The notes below the pieces were generated by a model. That model had not been told where the DNA came from and made no database searches. It was given only the letters and a program-made list of their open reading frames with translations. Position numbers and translations under genes: made by a program. From contig NZ_FQZO01000001.1 in NCBI RefSeq assembly GCF_900142075.1, positions 124,001-188,000 on the forward strand: a stretch of 64,000 nucleotides of DNA. The letters run 5' to 3'. Positions 25,235 to 33,246 of this stretch are shown here, one piece after another. Every line of letters starts with the position of its first letter. Positions within the stretch are counted from its first letter, which is position 1. Source of the stretch: Clostridium amylolyticum. GTDB taxonomy: Bacteria; Bacillota; Clostridia; Clostridiales; Clostridiaceae.

Positions 25235-25290
25235 ATGGCAGCCATATGAGTTATTGCGAAACAACTCATAACTCATATGGCTGCCATTAC
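25235..25290. terminator. Bidirectional terminator between znuA-like gene and bioY
   Basis: A perfect 20-bp stem beginning ATGGCAGCCATATG, with a 13-base loop, lies between the convergent stop codons. Confidence 0.8.
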
Positions 25291-25848
25291 TTATATATAA
25301 CCTTCTTTTTTTGCTCTAAGTGACACAGGGACTGCAACTAAGGATGCCACTATGCATTTTAATAAATCTCCAGGTAAAAAAGGGATAGTAGTTAATTTTA
25401 ATATGGTATAAAAGTTAAGATCTTTATGTACAAGATACTTCATATTAAAATAGAAAAATATTATTCCAAATAAATATATTATAACTGTACCTGCCAGGGA
25501 TGATAGGAAGTAATTTAGTACAGTTTTATTTAGCTTGGTGGATATGGTTCCTGCCACATAGGCACAGGCTATGAAACCTATAACAAAACCAAAAGTAGGT
25601 CTAAGGGCAAAGGTTAAGCCAGCTTGTCCATTAGAGAATACCGGTAAGCCTATAAATCCCATGGTAACATATAGTATTTGAGATAGTGCTCCACCTTTAG
25701 CACCTAGGATTAAGGCTGATAACAGGCAGAATAAACTTTGAATGGTTATAGGAACTGGTCCTATAGGAATGCTTAATTGAGCTCCTATGGCGGTTAAAGC
25801 AGCAAATAAGGCTATTAATACTAAATCTTTTGTTTTCATTTTCTTCAT
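25291..25848 (-). CDS. bioY: Biotin transporter BioY
   Basis: 185 residues with five to six membrane segments, the S-component of an ECF biotin transporter. Family features include QLSIPIGPVPITIQSLFCLL, LGAKGGALSQILYVTMGFIGLPVF and LRPTFGFVIGFIACAYVAG. The start at ATG 25848 follows AAAGGAGTG; upstream in-frame starts lack a site and would add a non-membrane extension. A BirA-type operator lies about 20-45 bases upstream, so biotin should repress it. The energising module is elsewhere. Confidence 0.94.
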   Translation of the reverse strand: MKKMKTKDLVLIALFAALTAIGAQLSIPIGPVPITIQSLFCLLSALILGAKGGALSQILYVTMGFIGLPVFSNGQAGLTFALRPTFGFVIGFIACAYVAGTISTKLNKTVLNYFLSSLAGTVIIYLFGIIFFYFNMKYLVHKDLNFYTILKLTTIPFLPGDLLKCIVASLVAVPVSLRAKKEGYI

Positions 25849-25865
25849 AATGACACTCCTTTGAT

Positions 25866-25895
25866 AGTTAACTAATTTGTTTATATGGTTAACAA
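25866..25895 (-). promoter_or_regulatory. BirA (biotin repressor) operator
   Basis: Read on the minus strand: TTGTTAACC, 13 bases, then AGTTAAC. This is the paired half-site layout of the Firmicute BirA box (TTGTTAACC...GGTTAACAA), with a slightly diverged second half. It sits immediately upstream of bioY. Confidence 0.7.
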
Positions 25896-26062
25896 TTAAT
25901 ATTTTAATATCAATTATGTTACAAGTCAATTAATAAGTTCAATATTAGTTGTATACAGGTTAATAAAAGGATAAAATATAATAAGTAAGGATATTCATGG
26001 TTGTATATTTTAAAAAAATATACACATATATGATTAGTGATGTATTAGGAGGCTTCTTATTA

Positions 26063-26962
26063 ATGGGGTTTGTTATATTAGATTTAGAATTTAATAATAT
26101 GAGGGGAATAGATGAATATTTTCCTGCACAAAGAGAAAATGATACAGATAACTTAGAAAATATCTGTGAAAATGAAATTATTGAGATTGGTGCAGTTAAG
26201 TACGACGTTTATATGAAGGAACTAGGGGACTTTAAGTGTTATATTAAACCAAAGATTTTTAAAACGCTTAATCCTAAGGTTCAAGAGATTACTGGTATAA
26301 CAGAAGATAAATTAGTAGATGGTATAGAGTTTACTCAGGCTATGAAAGAGTTGAAAGAATTCTGTGGAGAAAATAATACCCTATGTTCTTGGGCAAAAGA
26401 TGATATAGCAGAACTTATCATTAATTCTAATTATCATAGATATAAAGACATAGATTGGATTAACAAATATCTAGATATACAAGAATATTGCACTAAAGTT
26501 TTAGCCCATAAAAAGTCATTAAGCCTAAAAAATGCACTGGAAGAACTCAGGATAAAAGTAGAAGAAGATAAGCTGCATGATGCATTAAATGATGCTAGAT
26601 ATACCGCTGAGGTATTTAAAAGATTATATAACAGCAGAGTGGTGAAAAATTATATAGTAAATGATGTTTACAATATGCCTGCTGTGATGATAAGGGATTT
26701 TAAAGATGTGGTACTGGAGGATAGCGAAACAGAATTTTTATGTCCTAGATGCCACTCTAAAGCTGAAAAAGAACAACCACTTAAGCTTTTCAATTGGAGA
26801 TTTTTAGCTTTAGGGTTGTGTCCTAAATGCAAATGCAGGCTACTTCAGGAGGTAGTTATTAAAAAAACCCTTAGTGGACAAAAAGTTTATACCAATAACA
26901 GTACTATAATAAACGAAAGCGATTATTTGAATTATAATTATAAATTTAAAAAGATAGTTTAA
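26063..26962 (+). CDS. DEDDh 3'-5' exonuclease with C-terminal zinc ribbon
   Basis: 299 residues. The DnaQ-type exonuclease motifs appear in order: VILDLEFN (Exo I), CSWAKDDIAEL (Exo II) and LHDALNDARYTAEV (Exo III, with His and Asp). The linker after residue 205 leads to a C-terminal four-cysteine ribbon, CPRCHSKAEK ... LCPKCKCRL, not part of the standard family. Substrate could be RNA or DNA; the KapD-like N-terminus hints at RNA. The start at ATG 26063 follows TAGGAGG at ten bases. An upstream in-frame ATG at 25997 lacks a good site. Confidence 0.82.
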   Translation: MGFVILDLEFNNMRGIDEYFPAQRENDTDNLENICENEIIEIGAVKYDVYMKELGDFKCYIKPKIFKTLNPKVQEITGITEDKLVDGIEFTQAMKELKEFCGENNTLCSWAKDDIAELIINSNYHRYKDIDWINKYLDIQEYCTKVLAHKKSLSLKNALEELRIKVEEDKLHDALNDARYTAEVFKRLYNSRVVKNYIVNDVYNMPAVMIRDFKDVVLEDSETEFLCPRCHSKAEKEQPLKLFNWRFLALGLCPKCKCRLLQEVVIKKTLSGQKVYTNNSTIINESDYLNYNYKFKKIV

Positions 26963-26999
26963 TTAAAAGAAGGGAGGGAGGCAATTAATTGCCGTAAAT

Positions 27000-27104
27000 A
27001 TGAAAAAAAATACTACAAAATTAGCTTTAACAGCAGCTGCTATAGCGGCTTTAGTATCAATTATTAAAAAGGATAAGAAGAAAAAGGATGAGTATTCCTC
27101 TTAA
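27000..27104 (+). CDS. Possible 34-residue membrane peptide
   Basis: ATG 27000 opens a 34-codon frame: a basic N-terminus, the hydrophobic stretch LALTAAAIAALVSII, then a very basic tail KKDKKKKDEYSS. A strong GGGAGGGAGG lies 20 bases upstream. Between it and the ATG is the perfect palindrome GGCAATTAATTGCC, which as a hairpin would bring the binding site close to the start. A terminator follows the stop at once. It is too short for most gene callers. Family unknown; it could be a membrane-associated small protein or toxin-like peptide, but there is no direct evidence. Confidence 0.5.
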   Translation: MKKNTTKLALTAAAIAALVSIIKKDKKKKDEYSS

Positions 27105-27126
27105 GGTGCACTGGCTGCACCTTTTT
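27103..27126 (+). terminator. Terminator after the 34-residue peptide
   Basis: AAGGTGCA pairs with TGCACCTT with a five-base loop, followed by T residues. Confidence 0.85.
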
Positions 27127-27230
27127 ATTTGAGTTCATTGTAAACAAAATATGAAAATGTAACATATGCAATTAAAGTATGATAAAATAATAGTGGTAAA
27201 ATAATTTTAAGAGATAGGAAAGGATATAGT

Positions 27231-27638
27231 ATGAATATAGCATTTTTTTTAACTCCAAAGCATGAAGTGGTTTTCGAAACTGTGGAGTCTACCATGAGGC
27301 AGGTACTAGAAAGGATGGAACATCACGGCTATACAGCTATTCCACTTATAGATAAATCAGGTAAGTATGTTGGCACATTAACTGAAGGGGATTTGCTATG
27401 GAAGTTAAAAAGCACTCCAGGGTTAAATTTTGATAATATAAGCCAAGTAAGCGTTAAAGATATTAAAAGAAGGGTAAAGCATAATAGCGTTTACATCAAT
27501 GAGAATATAGAAAGTCTAATTTCCTTAGCTGCGCGTCAAAACTTTGTACCCGTGGTTGATGACAATGGAACTTTTATTGGTATAATTAAAAGAAGTGATA
27601 TAATAAACTATTGTTACAAACATATGGATAAGAATTAA
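27231..27638 (+). CDS. CBS-domain pair protein
   Basis: 135 residues consisting of two CBS repeats and nothing else: HEVVFETVESTMRQVLERM... YTAIPLIDKSGKYVGTLTEGDL, then SVYINENIESLISLAARQNFVPVVDDNGTFIGIIKRSDI. It resembles the stand-alone YkuL-type CBS proteins. Such pairs bind adenine nucleotides or c-di-AMP and regulate a partner; none is encoded beside it. AGGAAAGGA precedes the ATG. Its TAA lies one base before an insertion-element relic. Confidence 0.85.
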   Translation: MNIAFFLTPKHEVVFETVESTMRQVLERMEHHGYTAIPLIDKSGKYVGTLTEGDLLWKLKSTPGLNFDNISQVSVKDIKRRVKHNSVYINENIESLISLAARQNFVPVVDDNGTFIGIIKRSDIINYCYKHMDKN

Positions 27639-27639
27639 T

Positions 27640-27714
27640 TTATCCGATACTAACCGCCCCTAATACCCCCACTTCTTTAAGCGGTGGGACAAGGGGAGTT
27701 AAGAATCACTTGAG
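27640..27714 (+). mobile_element. Relic related to an IS200/IS605-type end, copy B
   Basis: It starts TTATCCGATACTAACCGCCC then CTAATACCCCCA, contains the hairpin CCCCACTTCTTTAAGCGGTGGG-like block, and ends AGTTAAGAATCACTTGAG. The first and last blocks are shared with copies C and D. No transposase is present. It begins one base after the stop codon of the CBS-pair gene. Confidence 0.5.
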
Positions 27715-27765
27715 ATCCCTCAATTATCATTATTGGGGGATTAAATATATTTAGGGGGGGATACA

Positions 27766-28536
27766 ATGATTACCATAATTTCACCAGCAAAAACCCTAGA
27801 CTTTACTGAAGATAACAGGATTGATCTTCACTTAAAACCCTTGTTTTTGAAAGAAGCATCAATTATAGCTAAGGAACTGAAAAGCTACTCACCAGAAGAA
27901 ATTGAAAAGCTTATGAGAATATCTCCTAAATTAGCTGAACTAAATTATTCTAGATATAAAGAATGGAATAAGAAGGAGACAGATAATATTAAACCAGCGA
28001 TTTTAGCCTTTAGAGGAGATGTATACCAAGCTTTAAATGTGGATACTTTAAGCGAGGAAAATCTAGATTTTGCTAATAATCACTTAAGGATATTATCAGG
28101 TTTATATGGAATATTAAGGCCCTATGATACCATCATGCCTTATAGGCTAGAGATGGGTACAAGCTTGAAGTTCCATGAGTATAATAACTTATATGAATTT
28201 TGGAGGGAAAAGCTTACGGAGAAATTTCGGAAAGAGTTAAGCGGCCATAAGCATAAAGCTATAATAAACCTAGCTTCAGAAGAATATTCCAAAGCTATAA
28301 ATTTTAAAGAGCTACCTAAAGATATTAAAGTAATTAATATTGACTTTAAAGAATTTAGAAATGGTAAGTACAAAACCGTAGGAATATTAGCCAAGAGGGC
28401 AAGAGGATATATGACAAGATATATACTAGAGAATTACATAGATAACCCAGAGGAGCTCAAGGATTTTGATCTGGAAGGATATGGCTTCCATGAGGATATG
28501 TCTTCTAATAAAAACTGGGTTTTTATTAGAAATTGA
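27766..28536 (+). CDS. yaaA: YaaA family protein (peroxide stress)
   Basis: 256 residues, full length for YaaA (DUF328/UPF0246). The N-terminus MITIISPAKTLDF and the motifs FRGDVYQALN, HLRILSGLYGILRP and the late basic KRARGYMTRYI are characteristic. In Escherichia coli YaaA lowers free iron during peroxide stress and binds DNA; the clostridial role is inferred by family. The ATG follows AGGGGGG. Its stop codon TGA (28534-28536) lies in the left arm of a repeat element. Confidence 0.93.
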   Translation: MITIISPAKTLDFTEDNRIDLHLKPLFLKEASIIAKELKSYSPEEIEKLMRISPKLAELNYSRYKEWNKKETDNIKPAILAFRGDVYQALNVDTLSEENLDFANNHLRILSGLYGILRPYDTIMPYRLEMGTSLKFHEYNNLYEFWREKLTEKFRKELSGHKHKAIINLASEEYSKAINFKELPKDIKVINIDFKEFRNGKYKTVGILAKRARGYMTRYILENYIDNPEELKDFDLEGYGFHEDMSSNKNWVFIRN

Positions 28537-28672
28537 GAATTTAAAATTAATGAGGAAACTCGAAGAGTTTCTTTGAATGTAGTAAAAAAGAAGCTTCAGG
28601 TGAAGCTTCTTTTTTTGAGGGATAGATAAGATAAACCTTATATTTCCTCTCACTTTTCAATTCTAAATTGCT
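28532..28672. repeat. Modular inverted-repeat element, copy 3
   Basis: Left arm AATTGAGAATTTAAAATTAA at 28532 and a right arm at 28646-28670 containing CAATTCTAAATTG. Inside are the GAAACTC/GAGTTTC hairpin and a GAAGCTTC terminator in the same order and nearly the same sequence as in copy 1. The stop codons of both flanking convergent genes fall inside the arms. Confidence 0.7.
28584..28617. terminator. Terminator inside repeat copy 3
   Basis: AAAAAAGAAGCTTCA pairs with TGAAGCTTCTTTTTT with a GG loop, able to work in both directions between yaaA and the Cys-rich protein gene. Confidence 0.88.
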
Positions 28673-29310
28673 TCATAAGCTGCTGCAATATAATCAAATT
28701 CTTCAGCGTCGGTGATTTCACCATAGGTATCTTCGCTGAGACCGGGATAATAGTATAGTATAAACTTTTCATCAGCATTTTTCATGTTTTGAATTATTAT
28801 ATATTGTTTATCTTCTGCACAGTCCTGCAAGGTTGCTAGAACACTATATCTCTCAGATAACCCAGTCTTATTATTTGTTAGATTTAGGTAGTAGCTATTA
28901 TGATGAGTTATATTAAGTTTTTCATGGTCGCATTGTGCTATGAAAGAATTTTTTCTGCATCCTAAACAGCTATTGAAATTACAGGTTAAGTTACAGTTTA
29001 GACAAGCACATTTGCTACAGTTTTCTAATTGCATAAGAGCTTCTGAGTTTTGAGATTTATAATTTTTTACAAGATCTAAGGAGTCATCCTTTTTTAAAAA
29101 TCCAAAAACCCCTTTATTTTTATTTTGCTCTTCTGATGTCTCTATAAGTTTCAAATACTTATCTAGCACTGGAAGCTTTATATAATATTTTCTTTGCTTT
29201 AAGGTCTCATTATCTATAAAAGGTTTAATATTGTCAATGGCATAATTGATGTCTACATAGACTTTTCCAAAGGAATCTTTTTCTGATTTAATAAAATCTT
29301 TTTCATTCAT
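28663..29310 (-). CDS. Cys-rich protein of the PspA locus, function unknown
   Basis: 215 residues, soluble by appearance. The N-terminal ~90 residues are charged. A dense cluster of eight cysteines at positions 98, 101, 103, 106, 110, 115, 118 and 127, with His129, looks like a zinc- or iron-sulfur-binding knot (CSKCACLNCNLTCNFNSCLG). The C-terminal 85 residues end in an acidic block (SEDTYGEITDAEEFDYIAA). It is the last gene of a three-gene operon with pspA, nine bases downstream. I do not recognise the family. Its position suggests a role in the envelope stress or membrane-maintenance function of PspA. Confidence 0.75.
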   Translation of the reverse strand: MNEKDFIKSEKDSFGKVYVDINYAIDNIKPFIDNETLKQRKYYIKLPVLDKYLKLIETSEEQNKNKGVFGFLKKDDSLDLVKNYKSQNSEALMQLENCSKCACLNCNLTCNFNSCLGCRKNSFIAQCDHEKLNITHHNSYYLNLTNNKTGLSERYSVLATLQDCAEDKQYIIIQNMKNADEKFILYYYPGLSEDTYGEITDAEEFDYIAAAYEAI

Positions 29311-29318
29311 TAGATCAC

Positions 29319-29969
29319 CTAATTATTTTTGTATTTTTCTAGCTCAGCATCTAAATCTAGTTTATTGAGCTCTTCAAATTCCTTATCAAAATTGTCTAAG
29401 TTTGAAAGGTCTTTAAGCCCGTCTGCCATGGCTTCTTTTCTTTGAATTTTTCTTTCTATATCATCAATATTTATCTTATTGCTTGTGGATTGAACATTAG
29501 CTAAAATTTCATTAACCTTTTGGTTAGCGTCAGCATTATTAACCCTAGCAGCAGCTTCATCACGATAGCTTCTTGTCTTTTCAATTTCTTGTTCTAATGT
29601 CTTTAGATTTTCTTTAATAGCTTCAGCTTTCTTAGCAGCATCCTCATAGCTGGCTTTTAAGGACTCATACTTTTTGTCTGCCTCTAATTTTCTTTGTAAT
29701 GCCTTCTTAGCTAATTCTTCGTTACCCTTAGAGATTGCAAGCTTTACCTTTTCATCAAATTCTAAGGATTCTTTCTTTGCGATTTCCATCTTCTTTTCTA
29801 TTTCATGAACATTTCCTAAGATTTGTGCTGAGCTTAATTTAGCTTTATTTAAGGATTCTTCCATGTCTCTTATCTTTTGGTCTAAAAGTGCAATAGGATT
29901 CTCCATATTGTCTAATGTATCATTTACCTTTGCCTTAAACATATTTGATATTCTTGAAAAAACACTCAT
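29319..29969 (-). CDS. pspA: PspA/IM30 family protein
   Basis: 216 residues, almost wholly helical. The N-terminus FSRISNMFKAKVNDTLDNME and the long coiled coil with LDQKIRDMEESLNKAK are typical of PspA, Vipp1 and LiaH, ESCRT-III-like proteins that polymerise on stressed membranes. The length matches the family. It is the middle gene of a leftward operon, between a secreted Ser-rich protein and a Cys-rich protein. No pspBC or liaRS-type regulators are nearby. The start ATG is preceded by GGAGGTATATG spacing. Confidence 0.93.
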   Translation of the reverse strand: MSVFSRISNMFKAKVNDTLDNMENPIALLDQKIRDMEESLNKAKLSSAQILGNVHEIEKKMEIAKKESLEFDEKVKLAISKGNEELAKKALQRKLEADKKYESLKASYEDAAKKAEAIKENLKTLEQEIEKTRSYRDEAAARVNNADANQKVNEILANVQSTSNKINIDDIERKIQRKEAMADGLKDLSNLDNFDKEFEELNKLDLDAELEKYKNN

Positions 29970-29990
29970 ACATATACCTCCATTTAATTT

Positions 29991-30554
29991 TTATTTTCTT
30001 TTATTTTTATTAATAATATTTACGATAATACTTAACACTATCAAAAACATTATTATTTTAAATATGGTTTTTAATATTCCAAAGGAAGAATAGTTATATG
30101 GTTTACCGTAACTTCTTGTACTTCTTCCTAAGCTCCAAGGGATAGGAATAGGAACATAGGTGTTTTTAGAGCCTTCATACTTTTCATTCTGTTTTTTGCT
30201 TGTAGAACTACTCTTCGTACTTGTAGAATTATTCTTTGTGTCAGTTGATGTTTTTGGAGTAGTAGAAAAACTTCCTGATTTAAATCCTCCAGAACTGCTC
30301 TTAGAAGAGCTTTTACTGCTGGAGGAAGTGGATGGTTTTGAAGGAGTACTGCTTTTGAAGCTTCCTGATTTAAAACCTCCTGAAGATGCTTTACTTCTAG
30401 TACTTCCTCTAGGAGCTGCCCAGGCTGCAGTGGTATTAATACCTTTGCCTGCCAGGGCAAAATTATCTAGTGTAAATCCAGCAAAAACAAAGCTTAAAGT
30501 TAAAATTAAAGTTAATAGTAAAAAACGTTTTTTTCTTATCTCACACACCCCCAA
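29991..30554 (-). CDS. Secreted or membrane Ser/Lys/Thr-rich protein, function unknown
   Basis: 187 residues. A signal-type segment (RFLLLTLILTLSFVFAGF) is followed by a low-complexity region, residues ~48-125, rich in Ser, Lys and Thr, with repeated GGFKSGSFK. A hydrophobic C-terminal segment (GILKTIFKIIMFLIVLSIIVNII) with a basic end probably anchors it in the membrane. The start is uncertain: TTG 30554 has TAGGGT six bases upstream, and GTG 30548 is an alternative. It heads the operon with pspA and may be an envelope partner of PspA. No family is recognised. Confidence 0.7.
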   Translation of the reverse strand: MGVCEIRKKRFLLLTLILTLSFVFAGFTLDNFALAGKGINTTAAWAAPRGSTRSKASSGGFKSGSFKSSTPSKPSTSSSSKSSSKSSSGGFKSGSFSTTPKTSTDTKNNSTSTKSSSTSKKQNEKYEGSKNTYVPIPIPWSLGRSTRSYGKPYNYSSFGILKTIFKIIMFLIVLSIIVNIINKNKRK

Positions 30555-30907
30555 AAAATACCCTAATCAGTAAAAATATATTAGCTAATCTATAAAATAA
30601 TTATATGGTATAAAATACTGCATAACAAGGAATAAAATAACCCTTTAAAGGTTATAGAATGACTAATAATGCAAATTGCTGATTTTTACTGATTAAAGCT
30701 CATAATATCTAATTATTTCACCTGTTTATAGTATATTTCAAGTAATTGTAATTATTAAACAATATTATAGCACAGCTAACTAAACAAATTAACACTTTTT
30801 ACAAATAACTTGTAACTTAATATAAGCTTGTATAAAATGATATTATATGAATAAAATCTAATGATATAATAGTTATTATAAGCATTACTTTAAGGAGTGA
30901 TATATAA
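30555..30907. other. Divergent upstream region with a 14-bp inverted repeat
   Basis: About 350 bases between the leftward PspA operon and the rightward S1 gene. TAATCAGTAAAAAT at 30564-30577 recurs inverted as ATTTTTACTGATTA at 30682-30695. An AT-rich palindrome, ATAACCCTTTAAAGGTTAT, lies between them near 30639-30657. The rest is AT-rich without a readable gene. Possible regulator sites for the PspA operon. Confidence 0.45.
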
Positions 30908-32077
30908 ATGTCAGAAGAAATTAACAATGAAGAGTCTATGCAAGACATGATGCAGCAGTATGAGTTTAAAAAAATACATACTGGAGACATTATTAAAGGA
31001 AAGGTTTTAAAAGTAACTGATTCTGAGGTGTTTGTTAATATAAATTATTTTAGCGATGGTGTAATACCTAAGAATGAAATTACACCTTACGAAGATGAAG
31101 ACTTAAATAGCATTATTAAAGAAAATGATGAAATTGATGTAATGATAATAAAATCTGATGATGGAGAAGGTAATGTATTATTATCAAAGATAAAAGCTGA
31201 CGGTATCAAAGGATTAGAAGAATTAGAAGAAGTTTATAATACCCAAAAGTCCATGGAGGTCTTAGTTAAAGAAGCAGTTAAAGGTGGAGTTATAGGTTAT
31301 TATAAAGGTATAAGGATTTTTATTCCCGCTTCTCAGTTAGCTCTTCATTATGTAGAAGACCTTAAGGAATTTGTAGGTAAAGAACTACAGGTGAGGATAA
31401 CAGAATTTGATGAGGAAAAATCTAAAATAGTTGCATCAAGAAAAGTTATAGAAAAAGAAGAAGCAGAAAATAAAAAAGATAGGCTATGGAAAACTATTAA
31501 AAAAGGAGAAAAGAGAGAAGGAAAGGTTACTAGGATAGTTAAGTTTGGCGCTTTTGTAGATATTGGTGGGTTAGAAGGATTAGTGCATATTTCAGATTTA
31601 TCTTGGAGCAGGATACAAAATCCTAATGAAGTGGTTTCTGAAGGAGATAAAGTTACAGTTTATGTTCAAGATATTGATATTAATAGACAAAGGCTATCTT
31701 TGGCTATAAAGGATGTTAATATTAACCCTTGGAAGGAAGTTAAAAATAAATTTAAGGTAAACGATGTAGTGCAAGGTAAAGTAACTAAGTTTATATCTGT
31801 AGGTGCCTTTGTAGAGATAAACCCAGGGGTAGAGGGATTAGTTCATAATAGTGAAATTACTGAAGAGAATATAGCAAAACCTTCTGATATATTAAAGCTT
31901 GGTGAAATAGTAAATGTTAAAATAATAGATATAGATTATTCTAATAATAGAATTTCTCTAAGTATTAAAAATGCATCAGAGAGCTCTAAAGAATATTTAA
32001 AATATAATGACGAAAAAGAAGATGTAACTATTGGAGACTTATTAAAAGACAAACTTAAAAATTTCAAATTTGATTAA
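30908..32077 (+). CDS. Four-domain S1 RNA-binding protein (ribosomal protein S1-like)
   Basis: 389 residues with four S1 domains in tandem. They begin at GDIIKGKVLKVTDSEVFVNI, SMEVLVKEAVKGGVIGYYKG, GEKREGKVTRIVKFGAFVDI and NDVVQGKVTKFISVGAFVEI. Domains 3 and 4 keep the strong GAFVDI...EGLVH(I/N)S(D/E) pattern. Clostridial proteins of this kind are usually called ribosomal protein S1, though S1's role in low-GC Gram-positives is weaker than in Escherichia coli. AAGGAGTG precedes the ATG. It is monocistronic with its own terminator. Confidence 0.9.
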   Translation: MSEEINNEESMQDMMQQYEFKKIHTGDIIKGKVLKVTDSEVFVNINYFSDGVIPKNEITPYEDEDLNSIIKENDEIDVMIIKSDDGEGNVLLSKIKADGIKGLEELEEVYNTQKSMEVLVKEAVKGGVIGYYKGIRIFIPASQLALHYVEDLKEFVGKELQVRITEFDEEKSKIVASRKVIEKEEAENKKDRLWKTIKKGEKREGKVTRIVKFGAFVDIGGLEGLVHISDLSWSRIQNPNEVVSEGDKVTVYVQDIDINRQRLSLAIKDVNINPWKEVKNKFKVNDVVQGKVTKFISVGAFVEINPGVEGLVHNSEITEENIAKPSDILKLGEIVNVKIIDIDYSNNRISLSIKNASESSKEYLKYNDEKEDVTIGDLLKDKLKNFKFD

Positions 32078-32079
32078 GA

Positions 32080-32103
32080 AAAACCCGGTTAAGCCGGGTT
32101 TTA
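32080..32103 (+). terminator. Terminator of the S1-domain gene
   Basis: AAAACCCGG pairs with CCGGGTTTT with a TTAAG loop, directly after the stop codon. Confidence 0.9.
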
Positions 32104-32271
32104 ATTTATTCAATATGATTTAAAATATATAAAAGTAAGTAATATAGAAGTGATGTAATTAAATTGTAATAATTATTAATTATATTGTAACACAAATAGT
32201 ATAACAAAATATTACTATAGAATTAGAAATTAAAAAGTATAAAGTTCGTAGATATTGGAGTGTGATGACTT

Positions 32272-32553
32272 GTGGAAAGAATTTTTAAAAAGAATTCATC
32301 CTATACGCGAAGTACAGTTAGTTTAATATCTGGATTGTTAATAGGTACTTTAATAACTTATTTCTTATTCTCAATAACTAATTATTATAGTTTTGGCTTT
32401 GTATTGTTATTTTCTATTATAGCATCTACATATTACATGATTAAAAAGAATAAAATGCTAAGTTCCCTTGAAGATAGTTTATATCTATTTATATTTGGAT
32501 TTTATTTTGGTTTTGTAATGCTGATACCTTACTTTGTAATTATTAGAATTTGA
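32272..32553 (+). CDS. Small three-pass membrane protein, function unknown
   Basis: 93 residues with three hydrophobic segments (VSLISGLLIGTLITYFLFSI, GFVLLFSIIASTYYMI, LYLFIFGFYFGFVMLIPYFV). It begins with GTG at 32272, with GGAGTG about eleven bases before it. A terminator follows. No family is recognised, and the neighbours give no clue. Confidence 0.6.
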   Translation: MERIFKKNSSYTRSTVSLISGLLIGTLITYFLFSITNYYSFGFVLLFSIIASTYYMIKKNKMLSSLEDSLYLFIFGFYFGFVMLIPYFVIIRI

Positions 32554-32565
32554 TTATTTTATAAG

Positions 32566-32617
32566 ACTCTAAGAATACGTTTAGTATCTTTTATAACGTT
32601 TTCTTAGAGTTTTTTTG
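32566..32617 (+). terminator. Terminator after the three-pass protein gene
   Basis: ACTCTAAGAA pairs with TTCTTAGAGT, extended by an inner ACGTT/AACGT pairing, and is followed by seven T residues. Confidence 0.85.
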
Positions 32618-32690
32618 CATTGATACTATTTTATGGGGGTGTTATAATTATTTAAACATATTAAATACTATAAGGTTGGTTGATTATATA

Positions 32691-33212
32691 ATGGATAATA
32701 CTCCTGAATATTTAAAAGAAAAACATTTTAACATAAGGTATCATATAGTGATTGGGTTATTGTTTTTAGTTATATCCATGCTATATAGTTACTTTATTTT
32801 CCTGTTTATTTTATATATAATTTTTTCAATATATAGTTATATAAAAGCTAATGGGAACTATTCAAAGGAATATAATAAAGCATTGAAATATTATAAAACA
32901 TCTAATTATAGCAACTGTCTTAATACCATAGAAGATATGTCTACAAATTATGTTATTGAGGATAATATTAAAATAATAAAGGCTTTATGTCATTTTAATT
33001 TGAATGAATACCAGGATTATATAAAAGATATTTCTGAGGTGAAAAGTAAGGAATCCAATAATGATTTATATATATTATTAAATAAAGCAGTTTCATATAA
33101 ATATTTAGGTGAAAAACAAAAAGCTTTAGAAGTATATAATTATTTAGAAAAAGCTTTTCCACACAGTCCATTAATAAAAGAATCCATTATGGAAATAAAA
33201 AATCAAAATTAA
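32691..33212 (+). CDS. Membrane protein with TPR-like tail
   Basis: 173 residues. A long hydrophobic hairpin (VIGLLFLVISMLYSYFIFLFILYIIFSIYSYI) is followed by a helical domain with tetratricopeptide-like repeats (SKEYNKALKYYKTSNYSNCL, DLYILLNKAVSYKYLGEKQKALEVYNYLEKAFP). TPR units usually bind other proteins. The start is uncertain: ATG 32691 is chosen, while an in-frame TTG at 32676 is closer to AAGG. It is followed by pepD after about 30 bases and might be co-transcribed. Function unknown. Confidence 0.65.
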   Translation: MDNTPEYLKEKHFNIRYHIVIGLLFLVISMLYSYFIFLFILYIIFSIYSYIKANGNYSKEYNKALKYYKTSNYSNCLNTIEDMSTNYVIEDNIKIIKALCHFNLNEYQDYIKDISEVKSKESNNDLYILLNKAVSYKYLGEKQKALEVYNYLEKAFPHSPLIKESIMEIKNQN

Positions 33213-33246
33213 AAAATTATTTCAATGAATTAAGAGGTGATATTCC

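Noticed and set aside
27640..27714. Possible riboswitch ahead of yaaA
   Set aside because: The hairpins here recur at three other loci with shared end sequences, which fits an insertion-element relic better than an aptamer specific to yaaA.
30160..30573. A 137-codon plus-strand frame opposite the Ser-rich secreted protein
   Set aside because: It is antisense to the low-complexity Ser/Lys repeats; its Leu/Glu-rich repeats mirror them. The minus-strand gene has a signal peptide, an anchor and an operon context.
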